Shown here: positions 1 through 5,550 of the stretch, piece after piece
Numbering within the stretch: the stretch's first letter is position 1
Layout of the letters: the number at the start of each line of letters is the position of its first letter
Assembly (NCBI GenBank): GCA_023252315.1
Contig: JAJPEB010000044.1
Location: 1 to 8,958, forward strand
Direction of reading: 5' to 3'
DNA length: 8,958 nucleotides
Source of the DNA: Candidatus Woesearchaeota archaeon
GTDB lineage: Archaea; Nanobdellota; Nanobdellia; Woesearchaeales; UBA525
Notes under the pieces: generated by a model
The model's database searches: none
Seen by the model: the letters and a program-made list of their open reading frames with translations, nothing else
What the model was told of the DNA's origin: nothing
Program-made: the position numbers and the translations under genes

Positions 1-987
1 ACCGACGGTGTTCGCGAAGATCGAGTTGTTGCTCGCCCAGCGGTGGTGCATGAGCTCCTTCTTGTGCATCTCGGGGTTCTTGAGGTCGAGGAACGACTCG
101 TCGTCCGGGTCGCCGAAGAGGATCTCCGCGCTGCGGCGCACGTTGCCGGAGACGACGCAGCGGCCCACGAGGTTGAAGATGTCGACGATGTCGCCCGACG
201 TGATCCTCTGGCCCACGCGCGCGTCGAGGAGCGCCTTGACGTCGTCGTACATCTCGCGCAGCGGGTCGGGGCCGCTCGCGACGCCGCCGAAGCTCTTGAT
301 GGGCGTGCCGTACGGGCGCACCTTGTCGTAGCTCACGTCGGGAGGGAGCTCGCACTTGCCCGCGTAGGCGTTGAGCAGCGTGCGCAGCAGGTCGACCCAG
401 CCCTCGCGCGTGTCCGCGACCTCGTACGTCGCCTTCGCCACCTTGGGCTTCACGATCGCGACCTTGCCGGCCCCGCGCGTGTCGCCGCCGACGCCCACGC
501 CGAGCATGCTCATGTCCATGAGGAAGCAGAAGGGCTCGGCGAAGTCCTTGTCGATGTCCTCCGACGAGACGAACGCGCAGTTGTTGAGGCACGCGGCGCC
601 GCGCTTGTAGACGTAGTCCGTGCCCATCATCCACAGGCCGCGCCCGGGCGGCGTGAACTTGAACTCCCACATGAGCTGGAACATGCGCTGCGCGCTCTTC
701 TGCGCCTTCTCCTCGTCCCAGGGGAGCGTGTTGGCCATGCAGTGGCGCAGCTGGATCGTGTACGTGCCCTCGACCACGCGCCTGACCGTCTGCCAGTACT
801 CCTCGGTCCTGCCGTTGCCGAGGTCGCGCGCGTACGTGCGCTTGTAGCTGATGTAGCCGAGCGGGCCCCACTTCGGCTGCCTGCCCTCGAACCTCGCGAG
901 GAACGCCTCGTCAAGCGCGAAGAACGGCTCGTGCGTCGCTTTCGTTGCGCTCGTCTCGTGTGCGGGCTCGTGCATTCGTGGGCTCAT
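1..987 (-). CDS. nrdJ: Adenosylcobalamin-dependent (class II) ribonucleoside-triphosphate reductase, N-terminal part
   Basis: The protein reduces ribonucleotides to deoxyribonucleotides in the cytoplasm using a coenzyme B12-derived thiyl radical. The 329 visible codons resemble the monomeric RTPR type (Lactobacillus leichmannii-like). Visible motifs are RHCMANTLPW (about 81-90), GRGLWMMGTDYVYKRG (115-130), LNNCAFV (134-140), the glycine-rich LGVGVGGDTRG (162-172) and GNVRRSAEI (281-289). Cys137 of LNNC is the likely first member of the active-site redox cysteine pair. The radical cysteine, the second redox cysteine and the C-terminal shuttle cysteines lie beyond the left edge, since the family is usually about 700-750 residues. 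The start at 987 is chosen because an AGGAGAT ribosome binding site lies 5 bases upstream. The frame is open to base 1. A TATA box and NrdR-like boxes lie upstream. The class II enzyme works with or without oxygen but needs B12. Family assignment is from motif recognition; truncation is due only to the window. Confidence 0.93.
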   Translation of the reverse strand, partial: MSPRMHEPAHETSATKATHEPFFALDEAFLARFEGRQPKWGPLGYISYKRTYARDLGNGRTEEYWQTVRRVVEGTYTIQLRHCMANTLPWDEEKAQKSAQRMFQLMWEFKFTPPGRGLWMMGTDYVYKRGAACLNNCAFVSSEDIDKDFAEPFCFLMDMSMLGVGVGGDTRGAGKVAIVKPKVAKATYEVADTREGWVDLLRTLLNAYAGKCELPPDVSYDKVRPYGTPIKSFGGVASGPDPLREMYDDVKALLDARVGQRITSGDIVDIFNLVGRCVVSGNVRRSAEILFGDPDDESFLDLKNPEMHKKELMHHRWASNNSIFANTVG

Positions 988-1013
988 GCGGATCTCCTCT
1001 GTCTCCACACCGA

Positions 1014-1061
1014 ACACTAGATGTAGTGTTTGGCTTGTTGCTGGAACGCGATAAGTAGCGG
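1014..1061 (-). promoter_or_regulatory. Probable tandem NrdR boxes in the ribonucleotide reductase leader
   Basis: Bases 1014-1029 read ACACTAGATGTAGTGT, matching the bacterial NrdR-box consensus acaCwAtATaTwGtgt at 14 of 16 positions, with 7-base inverted arms (1013-1019 and 1024-1030). A weaker site at 1046-1061 matches about 10 of 16 and starts 32 bases from the first, close to the three-helical-turn spacing typical of paired NrdR boxes. Both lie between the TATA box and the start codon, and the second overlaps the expected transcription start, a geometry suited to repression. The first box is strong; the second could be chance. The NrdR gene is not in the window. Confidence 0.65.
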
Positions 1062-1077
1062 GCTTCGTTGCTCCTCC

Positions 1078-1085
1078 TTTATATG
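1078..1085 (-). promoter_or_regulatory. TATA box for the ribonucleotide reductase gene
   Basis: On the minus strand the sequence reads CCATATAAAG, a good archaeal TATA element in an otherwise G+C-rich stretch. Transcription would start near 1055, giving a leader of roughly 65-70 bases that contains the NrdR-like boxes. The rest of the 988-1238 intergenic region holds only this promoter and the divergent SRP RNA promoter; no gene is seen in it. Confidence 0.6.
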
Positions 1086-1209
1086 GATATCGCGCGCGCG
1101 AAAGTATAGTTCGCAATGCGGTATCCCGCGGCGCGCGCCGCTCCCCGACGGCCAAGCGCAACTGCCCCATCGCCCCCGCGGGCGCCCCGCACGCCGCCGT
1201 GTGCCAACC

Positions 1210-1218
1210 TTTATAAAA
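1210..1218 (+). promoter_or_regulatory. TATA box for the SRP RNA gene
   Basis: TTTATAAAA is a near-ideal archaeal TATA box. It lies about 25 bases before the expected 5' end of the SRP RNA, as expected for an archaeal stable-RNA promoter. Confidence 0.75.
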
Positions 1219-1238
1219 GTTGGGCGCGTCCTCGGGGC

Positions 1239-1510
1239 GTGCTAGGCTGGGGCGATAGCCGTGCCTTGTGACCGCAAACCGGCTTCATGGCGGGGCCGAA
1301 GCCCGCGCCGAGGCGTCGCCTGCGCGGCGGGAGCCGCGGCTCCGAGCGCCGATCCTGCGTCCGCACTGACGTGCGCTGCGCTGAACCCTGTCAGGCGGGG
1401 AACCGAGCAGCAGTAAGGTGCGCCGTGCGTGTAGCGCGGGTTGCGCAGGGGAGTGAGGGCCGCGTTCACTTCCGCAGCGTACGGAGCGTCCAGGCGCGGG
1501 CGCGCACACT
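1239..1510 (+). ncRNA. Signal recognition particle RNA (7S RNA)
   Basis: This is the RNA scaffold of the signal recognition particle, binding SRP54 and SRP19 to target membrane and secreted proteins. The diagnostic helix 8 is intact: GTCAGG (1390-1395), a CGG/CCG stem closing a GGAA tetraloop (1399-1402), then AGCAGCAG (1406-1413), the conserved SRP54-binding loops. The 5' Alu-type domain (GCTAGGC..., then GACCGCAAACC near 1270-1280 and GGGGCCGAAGCCC near 1292-1304) resembles haloarchaeal 7S RNA. A perfect 9-base pairing between 1301-1309 and 1493-1501 forms the base of helix 5. The presence of an Alu domain separates it from the short bacterial 4.5S form. The ends are approximate: GTGC at 1239-1242 can pair with GCAC at 1504-1507 as helix 1. 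Length (about 270) is slightly shorter than the usual ~300. Confidence 0.93.
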
Positions 1511-1523
1511 TCCTCTCTTTCCC
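1509..1523 (+). terminator. Pyrimidine-rich probable 3' end of SRP RNA
   Basis: A T/C-rich run directly follows the closing strand of helix 1 of the SRP RNA. Archaeal RNA polymerase terminates at T-rich tracts without needing a hairpin. Confidence 0.5.
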
Positions 1524-1547
1524 CTGCGTCTTCCCGCATGAACAACG

Positions 1548-1555
1548 TTTATAAA
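1548..1555 (+). promoter_or_regulatory. TATA box for tRNA-His
   Basis: TTTATAAA lies about 33 bases before the first base of the mature tRNA, predicting a transcript start a few bases upstream of it. The separate box shows that the tRNA is not just processed from the SRP RNA transcript. Confidence 0.7.
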
Positions 1556-1584
1556 CGCTCCCGGGACCCCGCGAAGCCACGATA

Positions 1585-1655
1585 GTGGGTATAGTCTAAC
1601 GGTATGATGGGGGACTGTGGCTCCCCAGGCCCGGGTTCGACTCCCGGTACCCACT
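1585..1655 (+). tRNA. tRNA-His, anticodon GTG
   Basis: All four arms fold. The acceptor GTGGGTA (1585-1591) pairs fully with TACCCAC (1648-1654). The D arm is GTC/GAT, and the anticodon stem GGGGA/TCCCC encloses loop CTGTGGC with anticodon GTG at 1617-1619. The T arm is CCGGG/CCCGG with loop TTCGACT. There is no intron and no encoded CCA. The odd point is at the top of the acceptor stem: tRNA-His normally carries an extra G-1 opposite C73, but here the base before position 1 is A (1584) and base 73 is T (1655). A T-rich run follows (1655-1659), a probable terminator. The identity rests on the anticodon, which is unambiguous. Confidence 0.92.
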
Positions 1656-1695
1656 CTTTCCCGGCGCATGGCGGCTCCTCCCTGCGTCGTCATGG

Positions 1696-2376
1696 CTAGG
1701 CTCGCCGCCCGACGTACACTTTTCCCATTCCGCAGAGCCGCGCGAGATGCAGCGCGTTCTCCTCCGCCTTGTCGGTGCTCGCCGCGTACTCCTCGTACGA
1801 GGGCAGCACGAAGAGCGCATCGCCCTTCGCGCAGTCCTGGAGCATGTTGAACACGAAGCGCGACTGCGTGGGCCACGCCCAGCAGTACACGATGTCGGCC
1901 GTCGAGGGATCGACCGGGAGCCTCGCGTACGAGTCCTCGCGCACGGCCGCGATCGGCATCGTGCGCTCCTGCGCCTTGTGCAGGCGGCGGAACTCGCCGT
2001 ACTGCGCGCTCAGGCGCACGGGGATCATGTCGCCGATCGTCCAGGAGCACGGCGTCGCGGGGTCGATGAGCCCCGCCGCGATCGCGCGCTCGTAGTTGCG
2101 CTGCAGGTGGGAGACGAGGAACGGGTTGATCTCGACGCCGTGCGATGCGAACCCCGCCGCGGCCGCGAGCAGCATCCAGCCGCCGTTGCCGCAGCCGAGA
2201 TCGAGCGACACCTTCGAGATGTCCGCATGCGCGAGCAGCCCCACGACCGCCTCCGCGAGCATCTGCGGCGGCGACGGGATGTAGCCGCTCTCGCCCGACC
2301 TGGGCGACTCGAGCTCCATGTTCGAGTCGTCGAGGATGTCGACGACGCCTTGCAGGCGCTCGAGGAGCGGCATCAT
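1696..2376 (-). CDS. Class I SAM-dependent methyltransferase, substrate unknown
   Basis: The 226-residue protein has a Rossmann methyltransferase fold. The SAM-binding motif I is LDLGCGNGGW (58-67), and the acidic residue that normally holds the ribose hydroxyls is Glu82 in GVEINPF. A motif I-preceding segment, YIPSPPQMLAEAV (32-44), resembles the YVPTP-type lead-in of archaeal and DOT1-like methyltransferases. The post-II region DIVYCWAWPTQSRFV (161-175) holds the candidate active site, and no DPPY or NPPY motif for base N-methylation is present. The substrate could be protein, RNA or a small molecule. The gene starts with two adjacent ATGs (2376 and 2373) and lacks a well-spaced ribosome binding site. 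It is 51 bases behind the HxlR gene and may be co-transcribed with it, or be leaderless from a weak TATA at 2397-2403. It converges on tRNA-His. Confidence 0.85.
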   Translation of the reverse strand: MMPLLERLQGVVDILDDSNMELESPRSGESGYIPSPPQMLAEAVVGLLAHADISKVSLDLGCGNGGWMLLAAAAGFASHGVEINPFLVSHLQRNYERAIAAGLIDPATPCSWTIGDMIPVRLSAQYGEFRRLHKAQERTMPIAAVREDSYARLPVDPSTADIVYCWAWPTQSRFVFNMLQDCAKGDALFVLPSYEEYAASTDKAEENALHLARLCGMGKVYVGRRA

Positions 2377-2386
2377 CCTGCGCGGC

Positions 2387-2403
2387 GGCGCGCGCGCCTT
2401 ATG
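2387..2403 (-). promoter_or_regulatory. Weak TATA-like element and GC palindrome before the methyltransferase
   Basis: Minus-strand CATAAGG (2397-2403) is about 24 bases before the methyltransferase start, consistent with a leaderless transcript. It is followed by a perfect 12-base palindrome, GGCGCGCGCGCC (2387-2398). Both are weak evidence: in G+C-rich DNA such palindromes arise by chance, and the gene may simply be read through from the HxlR promoter. Confidence 0.25.
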
Positions 2404-2427
2404 TTGGTATGCATCGCGGCCCGCGGA

Positions 2428-2817
2428 TCACTGCACGAGGAGCCGCCTGCGCAACGCGTCCACGCTCTCGCGCTTGCGCGCGGGGTCGCGCAGCACCTCC
2501 CTGGGGCAGTCGTTGAGCGAGAACACCGCGATCTCGTAGAGGATCCGGTTGAGCTTCCTGCCCTTCTCCGTGAGCGCGTACGTGACCGTGACCGGCGACG
2601 TGCTCGCGACGCTCTTGCGCACGATGCCCTCGCGCTCGAGGTCCTTGAGCCTCGTCGAGAGCATCTTCGTGCTCAGCTCGGGGTTCGCCTCGAGGAACTC
2701 GCTGAAGCGCGACTTGCCGTCGAAGAGGTTCTGGATGATGCTGATGCTCCACTTCTTCCCGATGTAGCGCAGCGTGTTCTTCACCGGGCAGCATTTGAGG
2801 AGTGTCCCGCTCGCCAT
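2428..2817 (-). CDS. HxlR/DUF24-family winged-helix transcriptional regulator
   Basis: A 129-residue, full-length family member that binds DNA as a dimer. The family signature near the N terminus is CCPVKNTLRYIGKKW (9-23). The recognition helix region is about STKMLSTRLKDLEREGIV (49-66), and the wing is VTVTYALTEKGRKL (77-90). Cys10 is the conserved family cysteine. Cys104 (LNDCPREV) lies 94 residues later, close to the Cys6-Cys101 spacing recalled for Bacillus YodB, where an intersubunit disulfide is the switch, so thiol or electrophile sensing is a reasonable inference. The start at 2817 is supported by a TATA box ending about 24 bases away and by the lack of a ribosome binding site, suggesting a leaderless mRNA. 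Inverted TGTTAC repeats adjoin the start, suggesting autoregulation. The divergent partner is the Cys-rich protein gene; the methyltransferase follows. Confidence 0.92.
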   Translation of the reverse strand: MASGTLLKCCPVKNTLRYIGKKWSISIIQNLFDGKSRFSEFLEANPELSTKMLSTRLKDLEREGIVRKSVASTSPVTVTYALTEKGRKLNRILYEIAVFSLNDCPREVLRDPARKRESVDALRRRLLVQ

Positions 2818-2857
2818 TGTTACCCGGATGTAACAGAGGGCTTATATAGTTTGTTAC
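2818..2857. promoter_or_regulatory. Shared TATA and probable HxlR operator with three half-sites
   Basis: TGTTAC (2818-2823), GTAACA (2830-2835) and TGTTAC (2852-2857) form two overlapping inverted-repeat pairs sharing the middle half-site. The first pair abuts the HxlR start codon. The second is centred on the nearly symmetrical TATA element CTTATATA (2841-2848). That box could serve both directions: its distance fits a leaderless HxlR transcript on the minus strand and a ~24-base leader on the plus strand. A second candidate for the plus strand is CTTATAG at 2868-2874. Binding across this array would block both promoters, giving joint control of the regulator and the Cys-rich/VOC genes. Confidence 0.7.
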
Positions 2858-2894
2858 TTTTCCTCACCTTATAGAAAAACCACAGAGGTGCCAC

Positions 2895-3203
2895 ATGGGA
2901 TGCGACGAAGGACAGTGCGGATGCGAGAGCGGATGCGGCTGCAACGGGAGCAAGGGATGCGGCTGCGGGCAGGGCTCGGGCTGCGAGATGACCGACATGG
3001 TGATGGCCATCGCCGACAAGGCGTGGGCAGAGCTCATGAAGGAGAAGATGAAGGCCGAGCTCGAGAAGAAGCGTGGCGCGCAGATGAGCAAGGTCGCGGC
3101 GGCGGCCGTCGACGCGTCGGTCGCGTACTGGAGCGCGAAGATGGAGGGCAAGTCCAAGCGCGAGCAGCACAAGGACGCGCTCAGGAAGGCGTTCCAGGGA
3201 TGA
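2895..3203 (+). CDS. Small Cys-rich N-terminus, charged helical C-terminus protein, unknown function
   Basis: No family is recognised. The 102 residues fall in two parts. Residues 1-31 are Gly/Cys-rich with eight cysteines (3, 8, 10, 14, 16, 22, 24, 30), including three CGC triplets, and no histidines; this suggests thiolate metal binding or a redox buffer, as in metallothioneins. Residues 32-102 are Ala/Lys/Glu-rich and predicted helical, with an invariant-looking VDASVAYWSAKMEGKSK segment (78-94). There is no signal peptide or membrane segment, so it is probably cytoplasmic. GAGGTG lies 4 bases before the ATG. The gene diverges from the HxlR regulator across a shared operator and is followed 73 bases later by the VOC gene, so a thiol, metal or electrophile stress role is inferred from context only. 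The frame and ribosome binding site make it a likely real gene. Confidence 0.8.
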   Translation: MGCDEGQCGCESGCGCNGSKGCGCGQGSGCEMTDMVMAIADKAWAELMKEKMKAELEKKRGAQMSKVAAAAVDASVAYWSAKMEGKSKREQHKDALRKAFQG

Positions 3204-3221
3204 TCGCCCCGATTCCCGGAT

Positions 3222-3246
3222 CCTTTTCTTTCCTTCCTTTCTTCCG
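3222..3246 (+). terminator. Pyrimidine-rich probable terminator after the Cys-rich gene
   Basis: A long T/C tract (TTTTCTTTCCTTCC followed by more) begins about 20 bases after the stop codon. No TATA box is seen between it and the VOC gene, so termination may be partial and the two genes may share a transcript. Confidence 0.45.
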
Positions 3247-3276
3247 CTTGCCAGCGCGGGCGCGCGGAGATCCCCG

Positions 3277-3753
3277 ATGAGCGCCATCCATCCGGGCACG
3301 CGCATCGGCCACGTCCACCTCACCGTGTCGGATCTCGCAAGCGCGCTGCGCTTCTACAGGGACATCCTCGGCTTCGAGGTCACGCAGGACGCGGGCTCCG
3401 TCGTCTTCCTCTCCGCGGGCGGCTACCACCACCACATCGGGCTCAACGTATGGAGCGGGAAGGGAGCGAAGAGGCCCGAGGACGGGCACATCGGGCTCTA
3501 CCACTACGCGATCCTCTACCCGACGAGGAAGGAGCTCGCGGACGCGCTGCGGCGCCTGCTCGCGGCGCAGTACCCGATCGAGGGCTCCGCGGACCATGGC
3601 GTCTCTCAGGCGCTCTACCTCAAGGACCCCGACGGGAACGGCGTCGAGCTGTACGCAGACATGCCGGAAGCGCAGTGGCCGCGCGACGCGAGGGGCAAGG
3701 CGCTGATGCACACGAGGCCGCTCGATCTCAAGAGGCTGCTGCGCGAAAGCTAA
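3277..3753 (+). CDS. VOC (vicinal oxygen chelate/glyoxalase) family protein
   Basis: A 158-residue single-unit protein with two beta-alpha-beta-beta-beta modules. Module one starts with GHVHLTVSDLASALRFYRDI (11-30), and module two with LYHYAIL (74-80) and ends at DPDGNGVELYAD (117-128). His14, His76 and Glu124 occupy the positions of a His-His-Glu metal site, similar in spacing to the FosA triad. GYHHHIGLNVW (49-59) and ADHGVSQALYLKDPDGNG (105-122) resemble the CatE-like catechol dioxygenase/glyoxalase branch. Substrates in this superfamily include methylglyoxal-glutathione adducts, catechols and fosfomycin; the exact one cannot be read here. GGAGAT lies 5 bases before the ATG. Pairing with an HxlR/DUF24 regulator parallels CatE-type quinone detoxification in Bacillus, making aldehyde or quinone detoxification the favoured guess. 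It ends 11 bases from the convergent next gene. Confidence 0.88.
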   Translation: MSAIHPGTRIGHVHLTVSDLASALRFYRDILGFEVTQDAGSVVFLSAGGYHHHIGLNVWSGKGAKRPEDGHIGLYHYAILYPTRKELADALRRLLAAQYPIEGSADHGVSQALYLKDPDGNGVELYADMPEAQWPRDARGKALMHTRPLDLKRLLRES

Positions 3754-3764
3754 AGGCGCGATCC

Positions 3765-4727
3765 TCATGCGGGCGGAGAGCGCGGGCGCCCGGTGCGCAC
3801 GAGCGCGACCGCAGCGCACAGCGCGACGAGGATCGCTGCCCCCGCGATGGCCGCCCTCCACGGGAACGCGCGCCCCTGCTCGACGCGCAAGACCATGCGG
3901 CTCGTGACGATCGTGCCGTTGCGCTGGAACTGCCCGAAGAGCGCGTACGTGCCCGCCTCGGGGAACGTGTAGCGGACGGGGATGTTGGGCCCGATGTAGC
4001 GCTGCGGCATCGCGCCCAGGTGCAGGCCGTGCCCCGGGACATACGCGTGCGTGTGCCCGGGCGAGGTCAGGTTCTCCATGACGACGAAGAGATGCATCTC
4101 CGAGCCGAGCAGCTGCTGCAGGTCCGTGACGTCCTCGCCGTCGTGCTCGATGTGGTAGGTGAGCGCGGCCTCCTGCCCCGCGACGATGCGCCCGGGCCCC
4201 TCGAGCGACACGTCATAGCCGTCCGACTCCCACTCCCTCGTCTCGCGATCGTCGGGAGGCGGCAGCGGCGCGGCGTCGCCGAGCGGGGGCGCGAGGACGT
4301 AGAGCGGGAACGACTGGAGCACGTTCGTGCCCGCGACCGTGTAGTCGATCGCGACGAGGTACGTGCCGGGCTGCGCGAACGTGTGCGCGATCGTGTACTC
4401 GCCCTGCGCGCTCGCCGAGAGCCCGCCCGGGTAGTCGTCGGGGTGCGTGTGCGCGAACGTCGCGAGGTCCGACCCGACGATGAACACATGCATCGCGCGC
4501 CCGTGCACGATGTCGAGGCGGCCCAGAGGCCTGCCCGCCTGCACGTCGGCGAGCACGAACGTGATGTTCGTCGCGATGCCCGCGAGCGGCGGGTCGTACT
4601 GCTCGACCATGCCCGACGCGTACTGGCGCGTGACGCTCACGACCGAGTGCGCGAGCGCGCAGGGGACGAGCAGCGCGCAGAGCAGCAGCGCCCCCGCGAG
4701 CGACGTGGCGGGGAGAGAGGGACGCAC
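3765..4727 (-). CDS. Secreted, membrane-anchored protein with two His-containing beta domains
   Basis: The protein has 320 residues. It has an N-terminal signal peptide (LAGALLLCALLVPCALA, 10-26) and a C-terminal membrane helix (about 291-310) followed by a short basic tail, so its bulk faces outside the cell. Two repeats share a pattern: MHVFIVGSDLATFAHTHP (79-96) and MHLFVVMENLTSPGHTHA (211-228), each Met-His followed 13 residues after the His by HTH. Each then leads to a TF-x-x-x-GTY strand (116-123, 254-261). These six histidines (80, 93, 95, 212, 225, 227) are candidate metal ligands; similar 'DL..FAHTHP' domains are recalled in copper-related periplasmic proteins, so metal binding is an inference. 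The GTG start is chosen because GGAGG, overlapping the stop codon of the upstream gene, lies 4 bases before it and the signal peptide begins here. The frame is open further upstream, but that part is Arg-rich antisense-like sequence. Confidence 0.82.
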   Translation of the reverse strand: MRPSLPATSLAGALLLCALLVPCALAHSVVSVTRQYASGMVEQYDPPLAGIATNITFVLADVQAGRPLGRLDIVHGRAMHVFIVGSDLATFAHTHPDDYPGGLSASAQGEYTIAHTFAQPGTYLVAIDYTVAGTNVLQSFPLYVLAPPLGDAAPLPPPDDRETREWESDGYDVSLEGPGRIVAGQEAALTYHIEHDGEDVTDLQQLLGSEMHLFVVMENLTSPGHTHAYVPGHGLHLGAMPQRYIGPNIPVRYTFPEAGTYALFGQFQRNGTIVTSRMVLRVEQGRAFPWRAAIAGAAILVALCAAVALVRTGRPRSPPA

Positions 4728-4735
4728 CGCGCCTC

Positions 4736-5326
4736 CTACTCCGGCACGCAGATGCTCTCCGTCGTCGCGAGGCGCGCGATGTCGTCGTCGGATGCCGTGG
4801 TGTTGCCTGCCTCGATGGCATCGATGCGTCCCCGGACTTCCTGCGCGATCGCGTCGATGTCCTGGCCCGTCGGGTACTCCTTGTCGTATTCCTTCGCCTT
4901 GGGGATCCACCCGGGCAGGCCCTCCTTCGCCTCCGCGAGGGCGTCCGCGGCCGCGTCCTCCTCTCCGTGGCGCGCGAACACGTAGTAGTGCGCGAGCGCG
5001 TGCGGGGGGCAGACGAGCTCCTCGCCCGTGTCGAGGTAGTCGGCGATGAAGCTGAGCGTGTGGCCCGCGTGCTCGTACTCCTTGTACCTGACCATGATCG
5101 CGAGCTCGCCCAGCTCGTCCTGCGCGACCTTGTCGCCCGCGAGCATCCCGTCGAGCGTCGCGAGATCGCCTTCCGTGATGTTCTTGTCCTGCGCGAGGCT
5201 CGAGAGCCTGCCGATCTCCGCCTTCGCCGCGTCCTTCTGCTGCGGCGCGACGGTCGTTGCGCATGCGACCAGCGCGGCCGCGAGCAGCACCGTCGCGAGC
5301 GCGCCCATGATGTGCGGGTGCTTCAT
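4736..5326 (-). CDS. Putative lipoprotein of unknown function
   Basis: A 196-residue protein with a hydrophobic signal (about 7-21) ending in a lipobox-like LVAC (19-22), so Cys22 may be lipidated and the protein held on the outer face of the membrane. The remainder is acidic and largely helical, with a distinctive central segment YKEYEHAGHTLSFIADYL (81-98) and CPPHALAHYYVFARHGEE (106-123), and a Cys near the end (Cys193). The His and Cys residues could bind metal or form a disulfide (Cys106-Cys193). I do not recognise the family. The start at 5326 is supported by GGGAGGG 7 bases upstream, by the signal peptide and by a TATA box at the right distance; an earlier in-frame ATG at 5419 lies upstream of that TATA box and is rejected. 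The next gene starts 8 bases after the stop, implying coupled translation and a shared role at the cell surface. Confidence 0.83.
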   Translation of the reverse strand: MKHPHIMGALATVLLAAALVACATTVAPQQKDAAKAEIGRLSSLAQDKNITEGDLATLDGMLAGDKVAQDELGELAIMVRYKEYEHAGHTLSFIADYLDTGEELVCPPHALAHYYVFARHGEEDAAADALAEAKEGLPGWIPKAKEYDKEYPTGQDIDAIAQEVRGRIDAIEAGNTTASDDDIARLATTESICVPE

Positions 5327-5363
5327 CGGTATCCCTCCCTTCTCGCGGCATCGTGGGCGGGGG

Positions 5364-5372
5364 TTAAAATAG
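5364..5372 (-). promoter_or_regulatory. TATA box for the lipoprotein operon
   Basis: On the minus strand CTATTTTAA sits about 42 bases before the lipoprotein start, predicting a transcript start near 5342 and a leader of about 16 bases with the ribosome binding site. It is an isolated A/T-rich spot in G+C-rich DNA. Confidence 0.55.
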
Positions 5373-5501
5373 GTTGCGCGGGGCCCGCGGGCGCGTGTGG
5401 GCAAGTGGAAGCACAGCATGCCCTGCGGCGCTTATGAGAGAGAGCACCGGGGCGAAGGTGACATGCGGGCAGGATCCGATGTTAGCCCCGATGCGCAACA
5501 G

Positions 5502-5508
5502 TTAAATA
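5502..5508 (+). promoter_or_regulatory. TATA-like box for the DEAD-box helicase gene
   Basis: TTAAATA lies about 91 bases before the helicase start and predicts a transcript start near 5530, so the leader is about 65 bases. Sequence between this and the divergent lipoprotein promoter (5373-5501) shows no convincing gene. Confidence 0.5.
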
Positions 5509-5527
5509 CCTCAGGGAGCACCACACA

Positions 5528-5544
5528 GCGCCGCACAGCGGCGC
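5528..5544 (+). other. Perfect GC hairpin at the predicted 5' end of the helicase mRNA
   Basis: GCGCCGC (5528-5534), loop ACA, and GCGGCGC (5538-5544) form a perfect 7-pair stem. Depending on the exact transcript start it is either the 5'-terminal hairpin of the mRNA or a DNA inverted repeat overlapping the start site, i.e. a possible operator. Confidence 0.55.
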
Positions 5545-5550
5545 ATTCTC

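Noticed and set aside
43..1020. A 325-codon open frame on the plus strand opposite the ribonucleotide reductase gene
   Set aside because: The product is Arg/Ala/Val-rich with no domain and is a G+C-driven shadow of the clear minus-strand reductase, which has motifs, a ribosome binding site and a promoter.
1030..1580. Several short open frames over the SRP RNA region on both strands
   Set aside because: The region is explained by the SRP RNA with its own TATA box, and the frames lack ribosome binding sites and known domains.
3450..4985. A 511-codon plus-strand open frame across the VOC gene and the minus-strand operon
   Set aside because: It is low-complexity Arg-rich translation spanning three real genes, with no start signals.
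3765..5351. A 528-codon minus-strand frame that would fuse an N-terminal extension to the twin His-motif protein
   Set aside because: The extension is the shifted-frame shadow of the lipoprotein gene. The signal peptide, ribosome binding site and GTG at 4727 mark the real start.
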